The notes beneath the pieces are model-generated. The model searched no databases, was not told the origin of the DNA, and saw only the letters and a list, made by a program, of their open reading frames with translations. The position numbers and the translations under genes are program-made. 64,000 bases of DNA, taken from Devosia crocina. Lineage in GTDB: Bacteria > Pseudomonadota > Alphaproteobacteria > Rhizobiales > Devosiaceae. The number at the start of each line of letters is the position of its first letter. Within the stretch, counting starts at the first letter, position 1. The stretch spans positions 1 through 64,000 of the forward strand of contig NZ_FPCK01000003.1 of the NCBI RefSeq assembly GCF_900116545.1, in the 5' to 3' direction. This document shows positions 56,113 to 63,810 of this stretch, piece by piece.

Positions 56113-56862
56113 ATGTCCTTCCCTTCCGCTGAAGCCTTTGAACGTGCCGGCCTTCAAGCCTGGCCCGGAATCGAGGTGAAATGGGACGGCAATTGGGTGC
56201 GCCGCGCGGCCGGCGGCTACACCAAGCGCGCCAACTCAGCCCAATGCTTCGACCCTGATGACGACGCCGATGTCGAAGATCGCATTATCGGCGCCAGCTC
56301 CTGGCTCGTCGCCCGCGGACAAAAGCCCGTCTTCCGCATCACCCCGCTCTCCGCCCCAGCCCTCAGCGACGCGCTCGACGAGGCGGGCTGGGACGTGATT
56401 GACCAATCCCATCTTCTTGCCATGCCGCTCGGCACGCATGAACCGGATAGCGAGGGCAAGCTCTTCCCGCTTCTGGATCCAACCTTCCTCGCCGCTCAGC
56501 AAAAGCTGCAAGGACACGGCGAGGCCACCATGGCAGGCATGAAGGCGCTGCTCTCGGTCATGGCGGTTCCCGCCACCGGCATCGTCGTTTACCGAAACGG
56601 CGAGCCCGTCGCCTCCGGGCTGATGGCGATCGCCAGTGAGATCGTCGTCATCGGCAATGTCGTCACCGATCCGGCCCGCCGCCGTCAGGGCTTGGCCAGA
56701 GCCATGATGCGCACCGGCCTTTCGTGGGCACACGAAAGGGGAGCAAAAACCGCGGCCCTTAACGTTCAGGGCGATAACGAAGCGGCCCTAGCCCTCTACC
56801 GTGGGCTCGGGTTCACGCACCAATACGACTATCACTACCGCATTCCGGGAGCGCCCAAATGA
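56113..56862 (+). CDS. GNAT family N-acetyltransferase
   Basis: A 249-residue protein. The C-terminal half is a GNAT domain with VVTDPARRRQGLARAMMRTG, the acetyl-CoA pyrophosphate loop (R-x-x-G-x-A), and ALYRGLGF near the end. The N-terminal half (1-120) is a second, degenerate GNAT-like fold with no intact acetyl-CoA loop. The acceptor is unknown. Its stop overlaps the start of mutT by ATGA. Confidence 0.85.
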   Translation: MSFPSAEAFERAGLQAWPGIEVKWDGNWVRRAAGGYTKRANSAQCFDPDDDADVEDRIIGASSWLVARGQKPVFRITPLSAPALSDALDEAGWDVIDQSHLLAMPLGTHEPDSEGKLFPLLDPTFLAAQQKLQGHGEATMAGMKALLSVMAVPATGIVVYRNGEPVASGLMAIASEIVVIGNVVTDPARRRQGLARAMMRTGLSWAHERGAKTAALNVQGDNEAALALYRGLGFTHQYDYHYRIPGAPK

Positions 56863-57266
56863 GCGAAAAGCCCATCCTGCTCGTCGTTGCCTGCGCCCTT
56901 GTCGATGCCGACCGACGCGTGCTCATCGCCCAGCGCCCCGAGGGCAAGCATATGGCAGGCATGTGGGAGTTTCCGGGCGGCAAGGTCGAACCGGGCGAAA
57001 CACCCGAAGCTGCCTTGATACGCGAACTGCGCGAGGAACTGGCCGTGGAAACCAAGGAGGCGTGTTTGGCGCCCTTGTCGTTTGCGAGCCATAGCTACGA
57101 GCACATGCACCTCTTGATGCCGCTCTATGTCTGCCGCCGCTGGCAAGGCACGCCCCAAACAAACGAGCACAAGGCGCTCAAATGGGTGCGTCCGCAGGCC
57201 CTGCGCGACTACCCCATGCCCCCCGCCGACGAGCCATTGATCGCCGCATTGTGCGATCTGCTTTAA
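56859..57266 (+). CDS. mutT: 8-oxo-dGTP diphosphatase (MutT)
   Basis: A 135-residue Nudix hydrolase that removes 8-oxo-dGTP and so prevents A:T to C:G mutations. The Nudix box GGKVEPGETPEAALIRELREELAVE is complete, with both REx2EE glutamates. It follows the GNAT gene by a 4-bp overlap. The argJ, GNAT, mutT order is conserved in Hyphomicrobiales. MutT is the standard assignment; other NTP substrates are possible. Confidence 0.9.
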   Translation: MSEKPILLVVACALVDADRRVLIAQRPEGKHMAGMWEFPGGKVEPGETPEAALIRELREELAVETKEACLAPLSFASHSYEHMHLLMPLYVCRRWQGTPQTNEHKALKWVRPQALRDYPMPPADEPLIAALCDLL

Positions 57267-57398
57267 GGATCGGCGCTGGAGATCGATCAGGAGTCTGCTC
57301 AGGCGGAGGAACCGGAGCGCAGCGTGCGTTCCGGCACGTAAGCACCGGAAGCGGAAAGAGCTGCCGTTTACAGGCCCGCATCAGCGGAACGGTCGATC

Positions 57399-58874
57399 TC
57401 AGTTCCGCGCCACGATCTTGTACTTGGCGCCCGCAGTCACAGGATCGCCCGGATAAAGCGAGTTGAGAATAAAGAACAGTTCACGCCCGCCCGGAATATT
57501 GGCCATCTGCCGCGCAAGCGTTTCCACAGTATCGCCGGGCTTGGCCGTGATCACCCGCACCGACATGTTGCGGATCTGATTGAGATCGGCTGCCTCTGTC
57601 CGCCTGAAGCTCTGGATCGTGCTTTCGGCGCCCTGCGCAAAGCGCGTGCTGTCCGATTTGGCGGCGAAAATGAAGCGGTAGACCGCCCCGTCGAGCCGCA
57701 TCACCGCCACGCGGAAGAACCACTGGTCTGTCTGCGCCAGGCCCGAAGCCATGTCGATGCCATTATAGCTATGGGACTTGACCGTCTCGGACTTGAGCCC
57801 GGCGATCCATCCGGACTTGAGATAATCGGTCAATGCCATGTTTGGCTGCACATCGGCGCTATCGAAGCGCACGGCCTCGCCGTCGCCAGCCACGCCCACC
57901 ACGGCGCTTTGCGCCACCTGCAGCGAATACCCCTGCGGCACCTCGAAGGTGAACCGGGAGGCCGCATGGATGAATCTATTGCCGACCACCGAGCCTTGCG
58001 AAGGGCTGTCGCCGAAGGCAATGCCAGAAATGGCGGCAAGATAGCCGTCTCGGTCAGTTTCGCCCACGCCCGATGAGCCAAAAAGCTGCCGCGCCGTATC
58101 GACGGCCGTCTGAATGCGAGCCGGGGTCGACGGATGGGACGAAAGGAAGCCATCATCCCCTGCCCGGTCACCTGCCGAAAAGGCCGCGAACCGGCTCATG
58201 ACGCCGAGGAATCGAGCGGCAGCCTGCGGGTCGAAACCGGCCTTGCCGGCAAACTTGATCCCCTCGCGGTCCGCTTCCAGCTCCTGTGCCTGGCCGAATG
58301 CAGCCAGCGATTGGCGCGTGCGGTTGGCGGTGGCATCGGTCGAGGTGTCGCCACCAAAAATGCCGGTGATGACGCGATCAACGATCTGCGTCGTACGCGT
58401 CTTGTCCGTGCGCGCGCGCGCATGGCGCAGCGTCACGTGAGCGATTTCATGCGCCAGCACCGCTGCAAGCTCGCTCGTGTCCGATGCGAGCGCGAGGATC
58501 CCGCGCGTGACGTAGATATAGCCGCCGGGCAGGGCGAAGGCATTGACCTCGGAAGTGTCGAGAATGGTGACCTGGAACTGCGCATTGGGCTGGTCGGCAG
58601 CCGCAAGCAGCCGCCCGACGATGCGCGCCACCATGATCTCGGCCTTGCGATCGGAATAAACCCCACCATAGGCAGCGATGATACGCGGATGTTCGCGGCG
58701 CCCGATCACCACGTCATCGGGCTCGGTTCCCTCGGGCACCACCATGGGCGCCGGCATATCGCCGGTGCGGCTGACGGCAACCGACGAGCCGGTCAGCGAC
58801 GAGCACGCCGACAGGAACAGGATCGACAGGGTAAGCGCTCCAAGGCGCATGGACTTTGACACAAGCGCCGTCAT
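57399..58874 (-). CDS. M48 family metalloprotease with a C-terminal LysM-like domain
   Basis: A 491-residue lipoprotein (lipobox LFLSAC|SS). The zinc-peptidase motif HEIAH is in LAHEIAHVTLRH and the third ligand is the Glu in QAQELEADREG, as in BepA (YfgC), which degrades or folds outer-membrane proteins. A C-terminal segment with VITAKPGDTVETLARQ is LysM-like and would bind peptidoglycan. The start 58874 overlaps the nuclease stop by ATGA. The gene is the second of a leftward pair with the SNase-like gene. Confidence 0.88.
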   Translation of the reverse strand: MTALVSKSMRLGALTLSILFLSACSSLTGSSVAVSRTGDMPAPMVVPEGTEPDDVVIGRREHPRIIAAYGGVYSDRKAEIMVARIVGRLLAAADQPNAQFQVTILDTSEVNAFALPGGYIYVTRGILALASDTSELAAVLAHEIAHVTLRHARARTDKTRTTQIVDRVITGIFGGDTSTDATANRTRQSLAAFGQAQELEADREGIKFAGKAGFDPQAAARFLGVMSRFAAFSAGDRAGDDGFLSSHPSTPARIQTAVDTARQLFGSSGVGETDRDGYLAAISGIAFGDSPSQGSVVGNRFIHAASRFTFEVPQGYSLQVAQSAVVGVAGDGEAVRFDSADVQPNMALTDYLKSGWIAGLKSETVKSHSYNGIDMASGLAQTDQWFFRVAVMRLDGAVYRFIFAAKSDSTRFAQGAESTIQSFRRTEAADLNQIRNMSVRVITAKPGDTVETLARQMANIPGGRELFFILNSLYPGDPVTAGAKYKIVARN

Positions 58875-59671
58875 CGCGTCGCCAAAACCTCGATCTGCTC
58901 GGGATGGGTGATCTCGATGCGCGGACCATCCCGGTCGTCCACCCATCCACGGATCCGCACCAGCGCCCCTTCGAGCGCCAGCGGGTCAACTCCGTCGCCT
59001 TCGAAAAGGCGCAACGCCGGAGCCTCGATAACTGCGGTGAAGTCTTCTTTCCAGAACCGGCCGAAATTGAGGAAAACGCGAGAACTCCCGCGGTCGGCAA
59101 GCAACACCCTGCCTTCCACCAATTCGTAGTGGCCCGCGCGAAGCAACAATTCGTCCGGTCTGTCCGCCGCCCGCACGCTGTAATAGGGATTGGCCCAAAT
59201 GCCAAGCCGTTCCACGCGCGCCTGGGCCTCTGCGGCCAGCAAGGGCGACAGGCAATTGCGGTTGTCCGGAAAGGAATAAACCCGCGCCAGTCCGCTCGCG
59301 ACCATGAACAACTGCGCCCAGATCTCGCCGCCTTCGGCTTCGACGAAAACATGGGCGAGAACGCGCTCGTGCCGGTCGATCCTTTCGCCGCCAAAACCGA
59401 GCCGGATCGGCTTGTTCAATACCAGATCGGCAAGCGCACGCTGCGATTCAGGCGCCAGCGGCCAGGTTTCGAAATCCTCCCGGCCAAGCGGCAGCTTGGG
59501 CGCCTGTGTACCGATCATGCGTATCTTGCGGCCGTCCTCGAGCACGACCGTGTCGCCATCGGTCACCTCGACCACGAGACCCCCGTGGGACATGGTGAGC
59601 GCCTCGCATGCAGAAGCGGCGCTTGCCAGAAGCGCAAAGGCGGCTGTCGATAATAGCTTGGTCCCGCGCAC
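58871..59671 (-). CDS. Thermonuclease (SNase)-like protein, secreted
   Basis: A 266-residue protein with a signal sequence (cut near ASA|CEAL; the Cys at +1 could also make it a lipoprotein). The SNase-like barrel begins VEVTDGDTVVLEDGRKIRMIG, matching micrococcal-nuclease-type domains, where Asp in DGDT binds calcium. Not all nuclease Arg residues are evident, so activity is uncertain. GTG 59671 is the start, with AGGGG upstream. It overlaps the M48 gene by 4 bp. Confidence 0.78.
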   Translation of the reverse strand: MRGTKLLSTAAFALLASAASACEALTMSHGGLVVEVTDGDTVVLEDGRKIRMIGTQAPKLPLGREDFETWPLAPESQRALADLVLNKPIRLGFGGERIDRHERVLAHVFVEAEGGEIWAQLFMVASGLARVYSFPDNRNCLSPLLAAEAQARVERLGIWANPYYSVRAADRPDELLLRAGHYELVEGRVLLADRGSSRVFLNFGRFWKEDFTAVIEAPALRLFEGDGVDPLALEGALVRIRGWVDDRDGPRIEITHPEQIEVLATR

Positions 59672-59816
59672 GAATCTGCCCCTGCAACCCTTGATTCACC
59701 ATAAGGGGGAATAAGGCAAAAAAGCATTACCTGAACGATGTGCCCCACCCTCACAAGCGCGAGAGATTGCCAAGCGCTCGAGCCTCCGTCAAAACATGAG
59801 CAAAAGGAGAGCCAGG

Positions 59817-60644
59817 ATGAGCGAAACCGGAACGATCCGCACCGGCACGGCAGGCTGGGTCTTTGCTCCCTGGCGGGGGACCTTCTTTCCGCCCGGGCTC
59901 GTGCAGAAGCAAGAGCTTCACTATGCAAGCCGGCACCTGACCAGCATCGAAATCAACGCCACTTTCCGTGGTCGTCAGAAGCCGGAAAGCTTCAGCAAAT
60001 GGGCCGCGCAAACACCGCAAGGGTTCCAGTTCTCGGTCAAGGGTCCGCAGCTGGTGACCCATATCAAGCGGCTCAAGAACTGTACCGACGCGCTTGGGAG
60101 TTTCCTTTCCTCGGGCCCTTTGGCACTCGGTAATCGGCTCGGGCCCTTTGTCTGGCAATTGCCGCCCAATCTTGCCTTTGACGCCGAAATCTTTTCGGCG
60201 TTCCTCGAACTTTTGCCGCACGATCTCGATGCCTATCTGGGCCTCGCGCAAAGGTCTGGCGGCGACGACAGCGAACTTTATCTTGAGCCGAATGGCAATA
60301 CGAACTTCCGGCACGCCATCGAAACGCGTCACGCCAGTTTCGACACGGCAGAAGTCGACACTCTCCTGCGCAAGCATAATGTCGCTCGCGTCATCGCTGA
60401 CACCCCGGACCATCCGCGTTGGGATCTCACGGCCGATTTCGCCTATTGCCGCCTGCAGGGGCCGGCACGAAGCGACGCTCAGGGATATGCAGCGGCAGAC
60501 CTCGACAATCTCGCCCAAACTCTGGATGGCTGGCGAAAAAGCGGCGTGGACACTTACGCCTACTTCGTTCACGAAGACAAACTTCACGCGCCCGCCAACG
60601 CCTTGGATTTGGCGGCAAGGCTCGACATCACGCCTTACACCTGA
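59817..60644 (+). CDS. DUF72 domain protein
   Basis: A 275-residue TIM-barrel-like protein of the DUF72 family: IRTGTAGWVFAPWRGTFFPPG at the start, then LTSIEINATFRGRQKPESFSKWA and FSVKGPQLVTH. The C-terminal FAYCRLQGPAR and DTYAYFVHED are also typical. The function is unknown; an enzyme role is assumed from the fold. AAGGAGAG about 7 nt before ATG 59817 decides the start over the TTG/ATG 21 nt earlier. Confidence 0.92.
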   Translation: MSETGTIRTGTAGWVFAPWRGTFFPPGLVQKQELHYASRHLTSIEINATFRGRQKPESFSKWAAQTPQGFQFSVKGPQLVTHIKRLKNCTDALGSFLSSGPLALGNRLGPFVWQLPPNLAFDAEIFSAFLELLPHDLDAYLGLAQRSGGDDSELYLEPNGNTNFRHAIETRHASFDTAEVDTLLRKHNVARVIADTPDHPRWDLTADFAYCRLQGPARSDAQGYAAADLDNLAQTLDGWRKSGVDTYAYFVHEDKLHAPANALDLAARLDITPYT

Positions 60645-60722
60645 TCACGACACCGTGCGCCGCTGGCTTTCGCCACAAACCGGCACTAATCCCTTTCTCC
60701 GAAGCGTCACCCGAGACTTTCT

Positions 60723-61226
60723 ATGGCCCTTGCCGCCTTTCGTCCCCTCGATAAACTCGCCGCCGGATTGGCTTTTCTTCTGGGCCTCGCAACCATCCTT
60801 GCCGCCCTGGCAAGCCAATATATAGGCGGACTTTATCCCTGCGAGCTCTGCCTTGAACAGCGCTTGGCTTACTATTGGGGTCTGCCGCTGCTGGCGCTGA
60901 TCCTTGTGCTCTGGAACCGCCTGCCGCTGCCGCTCTGGTATGCGGGCATGTTCATCGTCACCGGCATTTTCGTCTGGGGCACCTATATGGGATCCTACCA
61001 CGCAGGCGTCGAATGGGGTTTTTGGCCCGGCCCGACTGCCTGCTCGGGCGTGGGCGACAGCTTCAGCTTCGACCAGCTCAACGCCATGACCCCTGTGATC
61101 GGCTGCGACGTCGTCCAGTTCCGCTTTCTGGGCATATCGCTGGCAGGCTACAATGCGCTGATTTCGCTGATCATGGTGGCGCTGCTGATTGGGGCGATAG
61201 TGTTCCAGGCAAGGCGGAAAGGCTAG
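60723..61226 (+). CDS. dsbB: Disulfide bond formation protein B
   Basis: DsbB reoxidises DsbA in the periplasm and passes electrons to quinones. The 167-residue inner-membrane protein has four helices, the first CxxC pair at Cys40 and Cys43 (YPCELC), and the second pair Cys107 and Cys128. All four essential Cys are present. The gene is followed without space by the broken ParE gene on the other strand; their stop codons overlap. Confidence 0.93.
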   Translation: MALAAFRPLDKLAAGLAFLLGLATILAALASQYIGGLYPCELCLEQRLAYYWGLPLLALILVLWNRLPLPLWYAGMFIVTGIFVWGTYMGSYHAGVEWGFWPGPTACSGVGDSFSFDQLNAMTPVIGCDVVQFRFLGISLAGYNALISLIMVALLIGAIVFQARRKG

Positions 61227-61507
61227 ATATCGGCGTCACGCGGTTCGCGGGCGCTGTGTACAACGCGAACGATACGGACTTCGGTTGAGGTGACCCGATA
61301 GTATACGAGTTAGCGGCCAGCCGGCATGCGACGGTAGCCTTATGGCTTTTAGAGGAGAGCGTAACGAACGCTATCGGTGGAAAGCGACCTACAGGCAGCC
61401 TCGAGCTCGAAAATAAATGTCTCGGCACGCCGTAGATTATCGAGTGCGATAAAGTCGCCTATGTCTCTCAGATCTCGCAGTGCCCTGGGAGAAAAGACGA
61501 CGCGCAT
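61223..61507 (-). pseudogene. parE: Broken ParE/RelE-type toxin gene (three in-frame TAA codons)
   Basis: Read from ATG 61507, which overlaps the parD stop as ATGA, the frame gives a typical ParE start (MRVVFSPRALRDLRDIGDFI ...). It is interrupted by TAA at codons 53 (61351-61349), 56 (61342-61340) and 66 (61312-61310). The frame then resumes as toxin with GYRRMPAG and LVYYRVTSTEVRIVRVVHSA up to TAG at 61223. There is no frameshift. The toxin would be cut to 52 residues, losing the C-terminal strand bundle. Family: ParE, inhibitor of gyrase, judged from pattern. Confidence 0.8.
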
Positions 61508-61764
61508 CAGGCAGTTTTGCGATCTTGCGAGTATCGAGATTTTAGCTCATCGAAGACTTTATCAGCGTCGAGCCAGCCGTCTCGGTCCGCCTCCGCTTCA
61601 GCCGCGATCAGGCTTGATTCCAAGTCCCGTAGCCTTGCCTCGCGCTCCTGCACCAGACGCACGCCCTCGCGCAGGACTTCGCTCTTGGAATTATAGCGCC
61701 CGGTCTCGACAAGATCGGTCACTACCTTTTCAAGGTTCGCACCCAGATCCGCACTGATCGGCAT
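61507..61764 (-). CDS. parD: ParD-type antitoxin
   Basis: An 85-residue antitoxin of the CopG/ParD class, with an N-terminal ribbon-helix-helix (ISADLGANLEKVVTDLVETG ...) and a C-terminal, acidic, disordered half that would wrap the toxin. It binds ParE and represses its own operon. A GGGAG motif lies 8 nt upstream of ATG 61764, and a palindrome with a promoter lies just beyond. It overlaps the toxin gene by ATGA. It appears intact although the toxin is not. Confidence 0.88.
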   Translation of the reverse strand: MPISADLGANLEKVVTDLVETGRYNSKSEVLREGVRLVQEREARLRDLESSLIAAEAEADRDGWLDADKVFDELKSRYSQDRKTA

Positions 61765-61788
61765 AAATCATTCTCCCGCTGAACTGGC

Positions 61789-61805
61789 CCAATAATAGTT
61801 ATTGG
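61789..61805. promoter_or_regulatory. Probable ParD operator (17-bp palindrome)
   Basis: CCAATAA, centre TAG, TTATTGG: two perfect 7-bp arms, 25 bp upstream of the parD start codon. It covers the -10 region of the promoter, as expected for antitoxin self-repression. Confidence 0.6.
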
Positions 61806-61820
61806 ATCACCGTTCGGCAA
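61792..61820 (-). promoter_or_regulatory. Promoter of parDE
   Basis: Minus-strand -35 TTGCCG (61820-61815), exactly 17 bp, then -10 TATTAT (61797-61792). The -10 sits inside the palindrome. Transcription would start about 20 bp before the parD ATG. Confidence 0.55.
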
Positions 61821-61823
61821 GGA

Positions 61824-62381
61824 TCACGGCTCGAGCTCGATGTCCCAATAAAGATAGTCGAGCCAGCTCTTATGCAGGTGATTGGGCGGGAAGGCTCGGC
61901 CATTGTTATGGAGATCATGCACCGTCGGGGCGAACGGGGCTTGATGGGGGAACATCTTGATCTCGCTCGGCAACCGGTTGGCTTTTCGCAGATTGCAAGG
62001 GGCGCAGGCGGCCACGACATTCTCCCAGGTCGTCAGCCCGCCCTTCGAGCGGGGAATGACGTGGTCGAAGGTCAGATCGTCACGCGAGCCGCAATATTGG
62101 CACTGGAAGCGATCGCGCAGGAACACGTTGAAGCGCGTAAAGGCGGGATGGCGCGCCGGCTTCACATAATCCTTGAGCGAAACGACGCTCGGTAGGCGCA
62201 TCTCGAAACTTGGAGAGTGGATCACCGTGTCATAGAGCGACACGATGTTGACGCGTTCGAGAAACACCGCCTTGATCGCGTCCTGCCAGGACCATAGCGA
62301 GAGCGGATAATAGCTGAGAGGCCGAAAATCGGCGTTCAGCACAAGGGCGGGACAAGCCTCAGGCGACACATGTATGGTCAC
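61824..62381 (-). CDS. HNH endonuclease family protein
   Basis: A 185-residue protein with an N-terminal region (ALVLNADFRPLSYYPLSLWSWQDAI) conserved in one bacterial HNH family. The HNH domain contains FQCQYCGSRDDLTFDHVIPRSKGG and AACAPCNLRKANRLP, with the Cys pairs that bind structural zinc and the catalytic His of DHVIPR. The target is unknown. It is a housekeeping-type gene in this group, not linked to a restriction system. The 59-bp gap to parD holds the parDE promoter. Confidence 0.88.
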   Translation of the reverse strand: MTIHVSPEACPALVLNADFRPLSYYPLSLWSWQDAIKAVFLERVNIVSLYDTVIHSPSFEMRLPSVVSLKDYVKPARHPAFTRFNVFLRDRFQCQYCGSRDDLTFDHVIPRSKGGLTTWENVVAACAPCNLRKANRLPSEIKMFPHQAPFAPTVHDLHNNGRAFPPNHLHKSWLDYLYWDIELEP

Positions 62382-62470
62382 GTGAGTCTCCCGAAACGGG
62401 AAGCGGTGAAGTCCATAGCCCCACTATACTAAGCCCTTTGTGTCAGGCCTGTGAAGCGGGGATGAAAGAC

Positions 62471-63136
62471 TTATTTTACTGTGACACGCCCGAGGAAACC
62501 GGAAATGAACTCCAGCCCGTCCGGCGAAATGCCGTGCCCGGTTCCGGGACTGACATGATAGCTGACATCATAGCCCGCATCGGTGAGGACGCCGGCGGCT
62601 TCCGCGCTGTGTTCGGGATGGACGACGTCGTCGCGATCGCCATGAACGAGACAGACCGGGGGCTTGGCCAACTCTGTGCCGCCAAAGCCTTTGGACGGCA
62701 GGAAAGCGCCGGCCACCCCGATCACACCCATCAACTTCTTGTCCGCAGGAAGCGAAAGCCCGACATGGAGCGCCATCATCGCGCCCTGGCTGAAGCCCCC
62801 AAGGATCGTGCGCTCGGGCGTTATCCCGGTTTGCGCCCAGAGGTCTTCGAGCAGTTCGATGACCACCGGCCGCGCCTTGATGATGCCGGTCTGCCGACTG
62901 GCCAGACGATCCCCGGACCAGTCGATGGCAAACCATTGATGGCCCGCTCCTGTCATCGTCGCCGGCTCGGGGGCATTGGGGGACAGAAACAGCGCGCCGG
63001 GCAAGAGGTGCTGCCAATGGGGGGCGAGGGCGATCAGGTCATTGCCGTCGCTGCCATAGCCATGGAGCAGGATCACCGCGCTATCGGGCGCTTCGCCATT
63101 GGCGGGAGCCATCATCGGCCCGGAAAGCTTGGTCAC
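62471..63136 (-). CDS. Serine esterase (phospholipase/carboxylesterase family)
   Basis: A 221-residue alpha/beta hydrolase of the YpfH/acyl-protein-thioesterase class. The triad is Ser in GFSQGAMM, Asp in HGDRDDVV and His in GTGHGI; the oxyanion loop is LLHGYGSDGNDL. Members hydrolyse short-chain or lysophospholipid esters. GTG 63136 is the start, with AGGA about 9 nt upstream. It overlaps the glycosylase stop by 4 bp. Confidence 0.9.
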   Translation of the reverse strand: MTKLSGPMMAPANGEAPDSAVILLHGYGSDGNDLIALAPHWQHLLPGALFLSPNAPEPATMTGAGHQWFAIDWSGDRLASRQTGIIKARPVVIELLEDLWAQTGITPERTILGGFSQGAMMALHVGLSLPADKKLMGVIGVAGAFLPSKGFGGTELAKPPVCLVHGDRDDVVHPEHSAEAAGVLTDAGYDVSYHVSPGTGHGISPDGLEFISGFLGRVTVK

Positions 63137-63810
63137 AGCAGAATTCCTTCCTTGTCGCGCAGGAGCGCAAAATAGCGCCAGAACAACAGCGCTGCCGCCG
63201 AGCGATGCGGCGACCAGCCTTGCGCAAGCCCGATCATCTCCTTGATCGTCGGGCGTGCGTCAAGGCCAAGCCCGTGATGGGCCGCCTTGAGAAGGGCGAG
63301 ATCCCCGGCCGGGAAAATATCGGGATGCGCGGCGCAGAAAAGCAGATAGACCTCGGCCGTCCAGGGCCCTATTCCCTTGAGCGCCACCAGGGCCCTGATC
63401 GCGTCTTCGGCCGGCAAGGCATCGACCTCGGCAAAGTTGAGGCCTCCCGCTACAACTGTCTCGGCAACAGTGCGCACGGCCAGAAACTTGCCGCGCGAGA
63501 ACCCGGCGCCGCGGACCGTTTCCTCGGAAAGCAGGAGATAACTTTGCGGCTCGAGAGCTCCCGGCAACTGTTCGAACCGCCCCCAGATCGCTGCGGCGCT
63601 CTGCACGGACAGCTGCTGGCCGCAGATCACCTTGGCCATGCCGGCAAAGCCCTTGGGATTGACGCGCGGCAAGACCGCCCCGACCCGCTCGCGCATGGGC
63701 AGCAATTGCGGCACCATGGCCATGAGATTGTCGAGATGGGCTGCGACCCCCTCGGCCGTGTCGATCCGCGGTGACGCGCCGGGCGCAAAGATGGTAGTGG
63801 CAAGAACCAT
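63133..63810 (-). CDS. DNA-3-methyladenine glycosylase II (AlkA-like)
   Basis: A 225-residue base-excision repair glycosylase of the helix-hairpin-helix class. The HhH signature is LKGIGPWTAEVYLLF and the catalytic Asp is in IFPAGDLALLK. The shorter AlkA/MAG1-like form lacks the N-terminal extra domain of E. coli AlkA. It cuts out alkylated purines. The ATG at 63810 shares the tetramer CATG with the divergent gluQ start; a start further in is possible. It overlaps the esterase gene by 4 bp. Confidence 0.9.
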   Translation of the reverse strand: MVLATTIFAPGASPRIDTAEGVAAHLDNLMAMVPQLLPMRERVGAVLPRVNPKGFAGMAKVICGQQLSVQSAAAIWGRFEQLPGALEPQSYLLLSEETVRGAGFSRGKFLAVRTVAETVVAGGLNFAEVDALPAEDAIRALVALKGIGPWTAEVYLLFCAAHPDIFPAGDLALLKAAHHGLGLDARPTIKEMIGLAQGWSPHRSAAALLFWRYFALLRDKEGILL

